DNA of 64,000 nt from Argentina anserina. Its lineage: Eukaryota; Streptophyta; Magnoliopsida; Rosales; Rosaceae. Made by a program: the position numbers and the translations under genes. The notes beneath the pieces were generated by a model that searched no databases, had not been told where the DNA came from, and saw only the letters and a list, made by a program, of their open reading frames with translations. The stretch spans positions 7,254,001 to 7,318,000 of the forward strand of contig NC_065873.1 in assembly GCF_933775445.1 (NCBI RefSeq), read 5' to 3'. Positions 37,851 to 49,800 of the stretch are shown piece after piece (positions within the stretch are counted from its first letter, which is position 1; every line of letters starts with the position of its first letter).

Positions 37851-40800
37851 TCACTCATCTTCATCGTCGTGAGACACGAATGAGAATGGATAGAACTTGT
37901 AACCGTCTCCCTCATAAAACTTGTTTTGGAATTCTACCCAGTGAAGTCGCAAAGCATGAAGGAAAGCACTGAGAGTTTCCATGAGTAGCAAAACACCAAC
38001 AGTCGCGCAAACGAAGACAATGATGCCCACAATACGTATAATCCAATTGTTGAACCTGCGAAATTTGAATTAGTTTGTAGATACCTCTAACTTTCAAGTC
38101 CTCAATTATGCACTCCTTTGGCGTTGATAAGATATACAGTTGAATTTAAGAAAAAAGAAACAGAAATAACTCCTCCAAAGGCATTCAATATCAATTATGC
38201 TTAATCACACTATTTTCCACACCCAAGAGTTGACACAGATTTTATACTTAAAAAAAGACAGCAGTAAAAGGTGAATACATACCCAAAAGCCATGAGGAGA
38301 ACTTTGTCATAGAACACACTGGATAATTCTGAATGAGCAAGACTGTTCATGACAGATAAATACACAAATTAGCATTACTAATTGTGCAAATAGATGATAA
38401 TATAAATGTTCACAAATAAAACTCATTTGTCATTTCCATATTCTAATTTGTAATCACATGTAAGTTGAGAGTTGAGACCAAAAAAATTGGTATTTGTGGA
38501 CCCCAAGTAATTAGCCTGACAAAATATCAAGTCATGACACAAACCAAATTGGAAAAGATATCCTATTACCAGCCATCAGCAGTGAAAAAAAGCTTCCACT
38601 ATGATTAATGACTATTTTTAAAACACTGACAAGTTAACAATTATGCAGCGTCAATTTGACATTTCTCCAGAAACAAGGTCCACAATTTAATATAGATGCA
38701 AATTTTCTTATTTTTCTGCATCCATGAAAAAGCTAGAAATTTCATAATATGATACAAGCTTTTTAGTAAAGAACGCCAATTCTTATAAACAGTAAAAACA
38801 CAGATATGCATTCACATGCGACTGTAAGCTTGTATTTGCAATCATATAAAAAAAAGGCAGAAACTACCTTAGGGCCCAGAGTCGAAGATAAGAAGCTGTA
38901 TTTGAGACTGCCCCAAGTACAAATTCTATTGTGTGTATGAGTTGATGTACAAAAATTTCACTGATATCAAACTCCTCATGACCATGGGCATCATGGTTTG
39001 AAGTCACTTGCAAACTTTCCTCTGTATTCTCAAGTAAAGCATATGATTGGTGGCCGTGGTGCCGCTGAAACAACACGATATCAGAAAGAAAAAAAAAACG
39101 TATAACATTAGGAACAGTGAGCGATCAAAATGACCGAGAGAAACTGATGAAAGGATGTTAGCAAACATACAGCTTCATGTTGCTTCATCATGAGGAAAGG
39201 CTTTGGAAAAAGCATCCATGGTACAGCGACAAGGGCCAACCCCAATAGCACTAACTGATGAAAGAAAATGAAATGTTATAAAACTAATATTGTTTACCAA
39301 AAAGGCCACAGAGAGAGAGAGAGACTCCAAAAAAAAAACTGGTAATAGGGACTACCTGAACTGTCTTCTGACCACTGAAAAGCTGATTTTCACCTAGCTC
39401 ATCTAGAGGACTTAGGAACATATATATCATTACATGGTATAGATCAACTTTTGAACCAGTCCACCACTTCATAACAATCAAACCGGACAGGTAGCCAAAT
39501 AGACTGTTTAAGAATATAAGCTGAGGGATAAACTGGAACCTGGATCAATGCAGGATATAAGAAGAATATAAGCAATAAAAAGGGGGAAAGTGGATACGAA
39601 AGAAACTACTGATACAGTCATAACACAAATGCAAGCATTCATAGTACACATGTGAATAACTGGCATTTGGCAGTGTGTATTTGTTGCTTTAATGGTCAAA
39701 TTGACAGATGCACAACTTACCAAACGTTCAGGCCATTTTGAAAGAACTTTGCATTGAAAAAACTTAACACAATTCCAAGGTTCATTTGCACCACCCCAAG
39801 AAGAATCGACATTTTCATCTTCAATGAGTTTAAGAACGGCAGTTCAGTGCGAGATCCGTGCCATACAGGATCTAAACCAAATGGGTATGTGGGACCCACC
39901 TTAATTAAACCAGCAGTGGTAGCATCTCTGAAAACAGAAATTTCAATTTACTATCAGGACCTCAAAGAAAGGATAAAGCCAAGCTAATACCAATAGTTTA
40001 AGCTTATACCTGCAAGAAAGATCACGGCATGCATATGCTGAGCGACCAAACAGTTCAAATGGGACAGAAAAGAACTCATTGTATATGAAACCGGTGTAGA
40101 TTGAGAAAATTGACATCAATAGAATAACATAACGGCCACCAAATGCCATCTCCATGATATCTCCAAGTTTCTGTGAAAGCATAATGGTGATCAATTAGAA
40201 TCAAACATGAAGATAAGAATGATATTGCACGTTTTGAGAAACATCTTCCAAATTAAAACAAGGTGAAAAGAGGGACCAACCACAACAAACAGTCCAAAGA
40301 TTATGCAGAGAAACAAGCTCATGGAGAAAACAAAAACACAGTAATTGCAAGGTTAAGGGGATTGATAATAAGGGATAGCTAGAGCCAATTTCTGATGTCC
40401 AGGTGTGGATGATTTGAAGCTTCTCTTGAAATTAGATTCCACATAGGCAAAAGCTACATAACATTCTAACCTAAATCTGCACTTGTGTTTTTATTTGAAA
40501 ACCCTGAATACGACAGGAAGAAAAAAATTCAACATAAAAGAAACAACTATAATTTTTTGTTTTTTAATGCCTATAACCCTTGTATTCAGATTATAAAGCA
40601 CATGCTATAATCAGCAATCCAACTAACGCAACAAACCGACAAAGGAACAATGAAATAGCATAAGGACAACAGCTAACACCTTTTGATTTTGACTTTTCAA
40701 CTCAGCTATAGTAGAAGGCAAACGCTATGTCCAGGCAGATTTAAACTTGATAGTAATTGTAAAGCATAAACATCCATAAGATTCCACCAGTATAACAATA

Positions 40801-43800
40801 GACATTTTAATACTGGTAGTATAACTGGGCAACAAGCAGGCATCATTGATTCCTGCTGCTTATACTTCCTTAATAAGAGAGCATTAGTAGAAGAACAGAA
40901 TATATTACATTCCACTTTAACCAAACCAAGGTGTTGAAACAATCAACTATCATAAAATTCCCCGGGTATAATATCATATATATTTGAGTACACTCTATGT
41001 CCAACAGATTGCAGACCACTGGACAACAACAGATTAAGTACTTCAGAGTTAATATATATTACCTCATTAGAAAACTTCCTTTCCCTGACTATTAAATATA
41101 ATGTCGCGAGAAGAATACATAGTCCATGTCCCCAATCACCAAACATAACAGCAAAAAGAAATGGAAATGTGATGATAGTGTATACGGCAGGATTTGCTTC
41201 TTGATACTTTGCCACACTGCAATTAAAACCAAAACATTTTAGTACCCAATATATATTTACGTTGTCAGAAAGTGAATTGTCATCAAACCTTGTTAGATGC
41301 ACGTCACTGTAAGTCTGTAACATCAGTCACTAACAGTTCATATATTTTAACAATTGTCCTTCATTAGTGTCTATTGTGGATAAAAACTTGATAGTTAATG
41401 TAGTATTTGCTTCTTTATACTTTGCCTCACTGCAATTATGTTCAACTACTTAGTACACTATGGTCAAGGAAATCATTAATGATTTTGTCAAATGATAGGG
41501 GTATTTAACATAGAAAGAGTAAAGCATTCCCATTAAAACCCAGCTAGTTAATGTTAATATGTTTTCCAGTATATGACTAACTTTACAGGGAAGTGTTAGA
41601 TGACTGAGAAAAAGAAATATATATCAAGTATCAGTCAGGCTATCATGTACAAGAGGACCAAAGTACAGAAGAAGGCCATTAGTATATTAGGGGGGGAAAC
41701 AATCAGTTTAGGCTATTTCGATATAATAGAATTCCAGTTCTTAAGACAGGGGGGCCATACATGATAACACATGACAAGGTCTACGTAAGGCGTGCACACA
41801 TATTCATTGCCTATGCTTTCTAATAACAATAACAGAGAGCACAGAACAGTACAATATTGCTGTGAAACTCACCCATATGCATCGACGATATCTTGAAATG
41901 AAGAAGTGAACTTGTTTGTGCGGAAGTATGTTGGAGGTGGTTCCGTTGTATGCAGAACCTGGAAGATAGCTCCAACTTGAGAATTGGAGTCAAAAGCTGC
42001 CCGCTGCAATGCCTCCTGGATCTGCATCAGTTTAAGGAAAGAAATTCCATAACATATGAGACTTGTATGGCATGATTCATAACCTTTTCATCTAAATCCT
42101 GGACTACTTTTTTTTCTCTTTTATATTAGAGGATACCTGCTTCGATGCAAAAGTAGGACTCCACCCCTCAGCCACAAGACATTTTTTTGTTACATCAAGG
42201 CTAAGCATATTCAGAGTGTGGTGTATGGCTTTCTCCTTCCTCACCTTTATGCATAGAAACATTGTCAAAAACCTCAATTTTCGCAACAATTTGCAACACA
42301 CAAACACCATATATTTGAGGGAGCACTTATCTTATTTCCACAAACATAATAGATAAAATTTATTGAATAAATATTTTTAAGCCCACCAAATTGTTCCATT
42401 GCTCATAATGTTCGCCAATAGTCTGTAACAAGCTTCCCCGGTGTAAAACTCCAATATCTATAGTAGTCTTTAGCTCCGAAAGTTTACCAGTAACCTGAAT
42501 ATCAAATATATGGTTATACCAGAAGAAAGTGGTAAAGAAAACTCTTAGATGAAATGCAGTATTTTAAACATAAATGCAACCACAAAAGCAAGGCACAAAC
42601 TTAGATAAACAACCAAGTCAAACATATAAACACTTTGTTCTAAGATTGTGTTGTGTTTTTGGCTCGTTGATGCATGTTGGAGTTAGGATTCAGTAATCAA
42701 ATCCAGGTTTAGAAAGGAAATAAGTTAGCACAGCTTTTCTATATGTTTTAGGAGAGTATATCTTCCAATATTCTATTAGGATTTGTGTTAGGTTTAGTAA
42801 TCCTAGTCCATATTGTATCAAGCAGCCCCTATTGATATAAATAGGGCTGCAGGGAGGTTTTTAGACACACAGAGACAGAAATCCTAAAGGGAGAGCTAAG
42901 GGTGATAGAGAGATAGGAGCTAGACATGGAGGGGTTAAGGTCTACAATAAATACTTGTACCTAAATTCTTCAGTACTAGTAAATCTCTCAAGAGAGATCA
43001 TAGTGGAGGTAGGCTTCAGCTGAACCACTATAACTTTGGTGTGTTTCTGTTTACTCTTCTTTGCTTATATCGCAAATAACTATTAAGATCTAAAGGCGCT
43101 TATAACAACACGTGGTATCAAGAGCTGGTTTATTTCGCGATGTCGATTGGCAAAGGAATGGCTGAGGCAGGAGAGGTGAGAGCGTCCATAAAGCTATTCA
43201 ATGGCAAGGACAACTTCACGCTTTGGCAGAGGAAGATGAGGAACGTTCTGATCCAGCATAAGGTTGATGTAGCTCTTGAAGCATCAAAGCCTACATCAAT
43301 GTCTGATGCAGATTGGGCAGAAAAGTGTAAGATAGCAAAGAGTTGCATTGAGTTGCATCTTGCTGATAATGTTGTGCTTCAGATCGGAGAGGAGCTGACT
43401 GCAAAGCAGGCATGGGACAAGCTGCAAAGCGTTTATATGGGTACAACCATCAGCAACAAGCTACTCTTGAAGGAACAACTCTTTGGACTCAAGATGGAGG
43501 AAGGGGATGATCTTACTGATCATATATCCAAGTTTCAGAACTGCATAATTAACTTAGAGAAGGTTGGGGCAAAGATGGGAGATGAGGACTCGGCTATGAT
43601 GTTACTACAGTCTTTGCCATCATCATTCAAACACTTCAAGACCACCATGATATTCAACAAAGAGACCATCACACTTGCAGGAGTGTGTGAGAACCTGGAA
43701 CAATATGTCAGGATGCAGAGGGAAGAAGATAATTCCCAAGCACGAGGACTGAGTGTCAGAGGGAAGGAGAGAGGAAGGTCTAAGAGTAAAGGTGGTGGAT

Positions 43801-46800
43801 TTGAAGACAAGGGCAGGTCTAAATCCAAGGGAAAAGGCAAAGAAAAGAATGATGGTTGCTTCGTATGTGGTTCACCCGACCACTGGAAAAGAAATTGCAA
43901 ACAATGGAAGGAGAAGAAGGCGCAGATGCTTAGAGGAAGCTCCCAGTCAGCCAATGTCGTTATTGGGAATGATAGCGATGATGGAGAACTCCTTGCAATC
44001 TCAGCCATCTCCGGCGCGCCTAGACATTGGACCTTGGACACAGCCTGCACATTTCACATGTGTGCACACAGAGATTGGTTTGACACATATGAAGAGAGGG
44101 ACACCGGATCAGTTTTGATGGGGAATGATTCACCAAGTAGAATCATGGGAATCGGCACAGTAAAGATCTCAATGTATGATGGCATTGTCAGAACATTGGG
44201 AAAGGTCAGACACATTCCACATTTGAGCAGAAATCTGATTTCTCTAAGTCTATTGGATAGGGAAGGATTGTGGTATAAAGGTAACAATGGAGTGCTCAAA
44301 GTCGGAAAGGGTCAGTTGGTCTACATGAAAGGTGTGTTGCAGCCTGATAATATGTATAAACTCACAGGTTCTACAATAGTAGGTGGAGCATCAGTTTGTA
44401 CGGAAGAAGACAAGACTGAGCTCTGGCATAGACGGCTAGGGCACATGAGTCAAAGGGGGCTGCAAGAATTACATAAGCAAGATAAGCTAGAAGGCATAAC
44501 GAGTTGCAGCCTTGACTTCTGCAAGTATTGCACACTCGGTAAGCAGACCAAGGTATCATTCAAAGTGAGCAGCAGTGAGAACAAATCCAAAGGAGTATTA
44601 GACTATATTCACACAGATGTTTGGGGGCCTGCATCAACAAACTCGTTGGGTAAGGCCAGATACTTTGTCTCTTTCATAGATGATTTTTCAAGGAAGGTTT
44701 GGGTTTACTTTATGAAGTCAAAAGATGAGGTCTTTCCAAAGTTCAAGGAGTGGAAGGCTGAAATCGAGAACCAAACGGGCAGGAAAATCAAAGTGTTGAG
44801 AAGTGACAATGGAGGTGAATATATAAGTAATCAGTTCTTACAATTCTGCAAGGATGAAGGCATTACAAGACAACTTTACTGTTAAGAAAACTCCCCAGCA
44901 AAACGGTGTTGCTGAGAGGATGAACAGAACTCTCTTGGAGAGAGAAAGAAGCATGAGGCTTCATGCAGGGTTGCCTGAAGAGTTTTGGGCAGAATCGCTT
45001 AATCATGCTTGTTACTTGATTAATCGATCACCTTCAAAGGCTATTAACTTCAAGTGTGCAGAGGAGGTATGGTCTGGAAAACCAGTTGATTATTCCAATT
45101 TAAGAGTGTTTGGATGCAGCGCCTTTGCGCATATTCCCAAGGATGAAAGAACCAAGCTGGAACCAAAGTCACTTGAATGTGTGTTTATTGGTTTTCAGAG
45201 AGGAGTAAAAGGTTATAAGTTGTGGGATATAATCAATGAGAAAAGAGTGCTCAGCAGGGACGTTGTTTTTGATGAGAAGACTATGCCGTTAAATATAGAA
45301 GCTAATAGTAAGGAGAAGATGACTGTTGCTGAAAAAGATGAAGAAGCAATCGAGATATCATTAGCTAAACGATCAGTTGAAGATTCTCAAGCTCAGGTGG
45401 AGCAAGTATGGAATGATCAAGTAGCCATTGAGGAACCAGAGCAGCAACAACAGTCACCAGTTAGGGCTCAGGTGGAGCAGTCCCCACGTAGGGGTCAAAA
45501 TCCTCCCATCCCACAAGAACCTGAGCCAATGAGGCGAGTCATAGCACTTGACAAACCAAAGAGGATTTTAAAGAAGGTACAACGGTATGGATTTGAAACC
45601 GAAGAAGATGTGAGTCATGCTCTGACCATAAGTCAAGGTGATCCAACTACTTATCAAGAAGCTATAGAAAACGAAGAAAGGGAAGGTTGGATTGGTGTTA
45701 TGGCAGAAGAGATGGAATCTCTGCACAAGAATTCCGTGTGGGAGCTGGTTCCTAAACCCAAAGAAAGAAAACTTGTTGGTTGCAAGTGGGTGTTTAGGAA
45801 GAAAGAAGGAATACATGATGATGATGCCATAAAGTACAAAGCACGTCTTGTGGCAAAAGGGTATTCGCAGAAAGAGGGAGTGGACTATGACGAGATTTTC
45901 TCTCCGGTGGTCAAACATACTTCAATACGGTTGTTGTTGTCTATAGCAGCTCAGTATGATATGGAGATTGAGCAGATGGATGTTAAAACTGCGTTTCTTC
46001 ATGGGGACCTCGAAGAAGACATTTACATGTCGCAGCCGGAGGGTTTTGTCGAAACAGGGAAAGAGAATCTGGTTTGTCGACTAAAGAAGTCTCTATATGG
46101 ACTCAAGCAATCGCCAAGGCAGTGGTACAAGCGTTTCGACACATACATGCTGAAGATAGGCTACACAAGGTGTCAATATGACTGATGCGTTTACTACCAT
46201 GTATTCGAAGATGGGGAGGTAATTCTACTACTACTGTATGTAGATGACATGCTGATTGCATGCAAGGATATGTTGAAAATTCAGAAACTTAAGGAAAAGT
46301 TGGGGGCTGAATTCGACATGAAGGATCTAGGAGCTGCACAGAAGATCCTTGGAATTGAAATAAGAAGGGATAGAAACACAAGTGAAATATGGCTGTCACA
46401 AGAGAAGTACATTATGAAGGTACTTGAACGGTTCAACATGGATGAAGCTAAGGTTGTTTCTACCCCATTAGCTGCACACTTTCGGCTGAGTGCAGAGCAT
46501 AAGCCATCAAATCAAAAGGAGATTGATGCGATGAAGAATGTTCCATATGCTAATGCAGTAGGGTGTCTCATGTATGCAATGATATGCACAAGCCCAGATT
46601 TAGCTCAAGCATTGAGTGTTGTCTCTAAGTATATGTCAAATCCGGGAAAACGTCATTGGGAAGCAGTGAAGTGGATTCTAAGGTACTTAAAGAGAACTAG
46701 GCAGTTTGGAATCAAGTTTGAAAGAAAACAAGAAGAAGCTTGTGTGGCTGGTTTTGTTGACTCTGATTTTGCAGGAGACTTAGATAGAAGAAGGTCTACA

Positions 46801-49800
46801 ACAGGTTATGTTTTCACTTGTGGTGGAGGGCCTGTGAGCTGGAAAGCAAATCTTCAAGAGGTTACAGCTCTATCTACTACTGAGGCAGAGTATATGGCGT
46901 TGACAGAAGCTTCTAAGGAAGCTATTTGGTTGAATGGACTGGCAGGACAGTTTGGTATTCACCAGGAAGGTGTGGTAGTGAAGTGTGACAGCCAAAGTGA
47001 CATACATTTGGCAAAGAATCAAGTGTTTCATGCAAGGACAAAGCACATTGATGTTCGCTATCACCGGATCAGAGATTGGATAGAAGCTGGATATATTATT
47101 GTGGAGAAAGTTCACACAAATGACAATGCAGCAGATTGTCTAACCAAACCAGTTTCTGTGGAGAAGTTCAAGCACTGCTTGAACTTGCTTAGTGTCACAA
47201 CATGCTGAGTTGTGGTGGAGCACCTCCTCACTTGAGGTGTGATGAGGCAAGAGGAGTATTGCCAAGGTGAATGATCTTGGAGGTTTGTTCATGGTTACTT
47301 CAAGAGATACAAGACATCCTGAAGGTTGCAACAATCATTTGGTATCAACTCACCAAGGTGGAGATTGTTGTGTTTTTGGCTCGTTGATGCATGTTGGAGT
47401 TAGGATTCAGTAATCAAATCCAGGTTTAGAAAGGAAATAAGTTAGCACAGCTTTTCTATATGTTTTAGGAGAGTATATCTTCCAATATTCTATTAGGATT
47501 TGTGTTAGGTTTAGTAATCCTAGTCCATATTGTATCAAGCAGCCCCTATTGATATAAATAGGGCTGCAGGGAGGTTTTTAGACACACAGAGACAGAAATC
47601 CTAAAGGGAGAGCTAAGGGTGATAGAGAGATAGGAGCTAGACATGGAGGGGTTAAGGTCTACAATAAATACTTGTACCTAAATTCTTCAGTACTAGTAAA
47701 TCTCTCAAGAGAGATCATAGTGGAGGTAGGCTTCAGCTGAACCACTATAACTTTGGTGTGTTTCTGTTTACTCTTCTTTGCTTATATCGCAAATAACTAT
47801 TAAGATCTAAAGGCGCTTATAACAACAGATTGAAGCATAATGTTTTTGGAGTGAAGTAGGAAGGAACTGGACCACTTAAGGTTTTATGAAATAATTTAAT
47901 TAGTATAAACAGAAACGACCCTTTCTTTTAAGAAAATTAATAGCAGTGCCCCTAGTACATAAATATCTTAGTCAACTAAAGTAGCAGATGAAGAAAAGAG
48001 AGACGGCCTTAATCAACGTCTATGCTCCGACTCTTGCAGGGTACCCAGGCATCACAAAACCTAGGTTTCACGGAGATGGCAGCGGGGCTTATGCTCCTCC
48101 ATCCAAGTAGGGGTGAGATGGTGATGTCGTGTGCTTGAAGGACGTTTCACTCCTCTTATGCAGGCACTACAATCCCGACCATAAGTTCTCACAGGTCTCA
48201 GCAGCGGTCTCTGGCAGCTAAAGGTGTCGTTGGCGCTTAAAGGGATTCGATTTCAAAGGAAGTCGATGATGGGGTGTCGCCGGCATGGATTCCTTCAAGC
48301 TGGTCATCAAGGATGCTGGGGTGATGGATGTTGGTGGGTGGAAGATTGGAACATGGAAGCCCCGTACAGCATTGCTGGTCGGTTTTAATAGTGGCGGGAA
48401 CTTGGCTGTCAACAACGTTGCCGGTGGCTGGACTAGGTTGGCCGGCGCCGGAGATGACTATCACTAAAATGGTGCACCAGATCCCTTTTCGGGTTTGGGT
48501 TTGGGTTCTGATCCTTGGGCTTGGATCTGAGCTCAAATTTAGGCTTGCGTTGGGTCTTTCGGCTTGATTCCGAATTTGAAGTGATTAGCCCTAATAATGA
48601 GGGCAAAGGAATTGCTTAAATTTCTTTGTTCTTACCTACGCTACTGATTGATTACTCTCGTTTAATTCTGGTATTATTTTGTTCTACACCAATTGTGGTC
48701 CTTAGGCAACGGATAACATCCTTTGTACGAATTACACCAAATTTTTTTTGGTTAGCAATTTAGTAGTGGAAGGTTCTAGAGCGCACAATTTAATGAAGGT
48801 TACAAATATGTCATCTGTTAGGTGCTTGTGCATTAACATATCTAGGTAGTGGAAGGTTCTAGAGCAATTCCATAGGGGAAGGTTCTAGAGCATATATATA
48901 ATGAAGGTTACAAATATGTCATCTATTAGGCGCTAGTTAGCATGGGCTCACAGCTAGGAGATTAACAGTAATACAGATTTAATACTAAGTAAAAACATTT
49001 ATGGTCAAAACTTCATGCTGGGGAAAATGGCATCAACAATGAGAAATGAAACAGAAAGGTAACTGAGACGAGCAAAAATGCGACAGAACAACATCAGCAG
49101 CCATCTTTCCATTTGAAAATAACAGCAACAATATCCAAGAAGAATCAGTGCATACCTCGTTAATTGTTTGGGCCTGTCTACTTAGGTCCTCAGTAAAAGG
49201 GTAACGATTGGCTCCGAAAGCATCACAAATTTTAAGAATCTTGTTCTTTGCTCTTTCTCCAGAGTAGAATACCACAAAAACATTTTTTTCAACCTGAAGA
49301 ACATTCATAGTCAGGGACACAACTTAATTACCAAAGCAAATGATAATGCCTTCGGTAATTCATATAAAAAAGGTAAAACTTCATCTATTTTTTGTGCTAA
49401 ACAATAATTTATCAAGATGCCTGGAACAAAAGTAGAAATGTTCTCTAAAGTCCAGATAAGAACTAACAAGCCCCAAGAAAATTAACATCAGTAGATTGCA
49501 TCCTCTCCCTAGTTTTCCCATACTTAGAAGAACAACTACCATGCCAAAACCTTACTGGCCCTCAGCTTCTTACATTTCTTATCAATGGTATGTTTCATTG
49601 GCCTTTTGAACAAATGCTGTCTGTATCGAGGTTAGATTCATATTCTTCAAGCAAACTTAAGTGTCCAAAATCCAACTGATATCAGCAGTTACTGTTTTTA
49701 AAATCCATATACCAAGGGCTTAGGAGTTCATATTGCAATTGAAACTAATGTATCTCCTACTTTTGTATGAGAACAGAGGTTAACGGGTGACATTGTCATG

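Larger units (their letters stand above)
42649..47827 (+). mobile_element. Full-length Tnt1/Tork-like copia retrotransposon in VHA-a intron 7
   Basis: 5,179 bp with 462-bp LTRs (42649-43110 and 47366-47827) that read identical over their whole length by eye. A perfect target duplication GATTG flanks it (42644-42648, 47828-47832). LTR ends are TGTTGT...ACAACA. A primer site (TGGTATCAAGAGC, 43113-43125) and a purine-rich tract (47353-47365) are in place. Inside are gag, protease, integrase, reverse transcriptase and RNase H in Ty1/copia order. It sits antisense to the host gene. Identical LTRs mean a very recent insertion. The coding region has one frameshift and one nonsense codon, so the copy is probably not autonomous. 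Confidence 0.96.

Noticed and set aside
43535..44050. 171-codon minus-strand open frame
   Set aside because: Antisense of the copia gag region; no independent signal.
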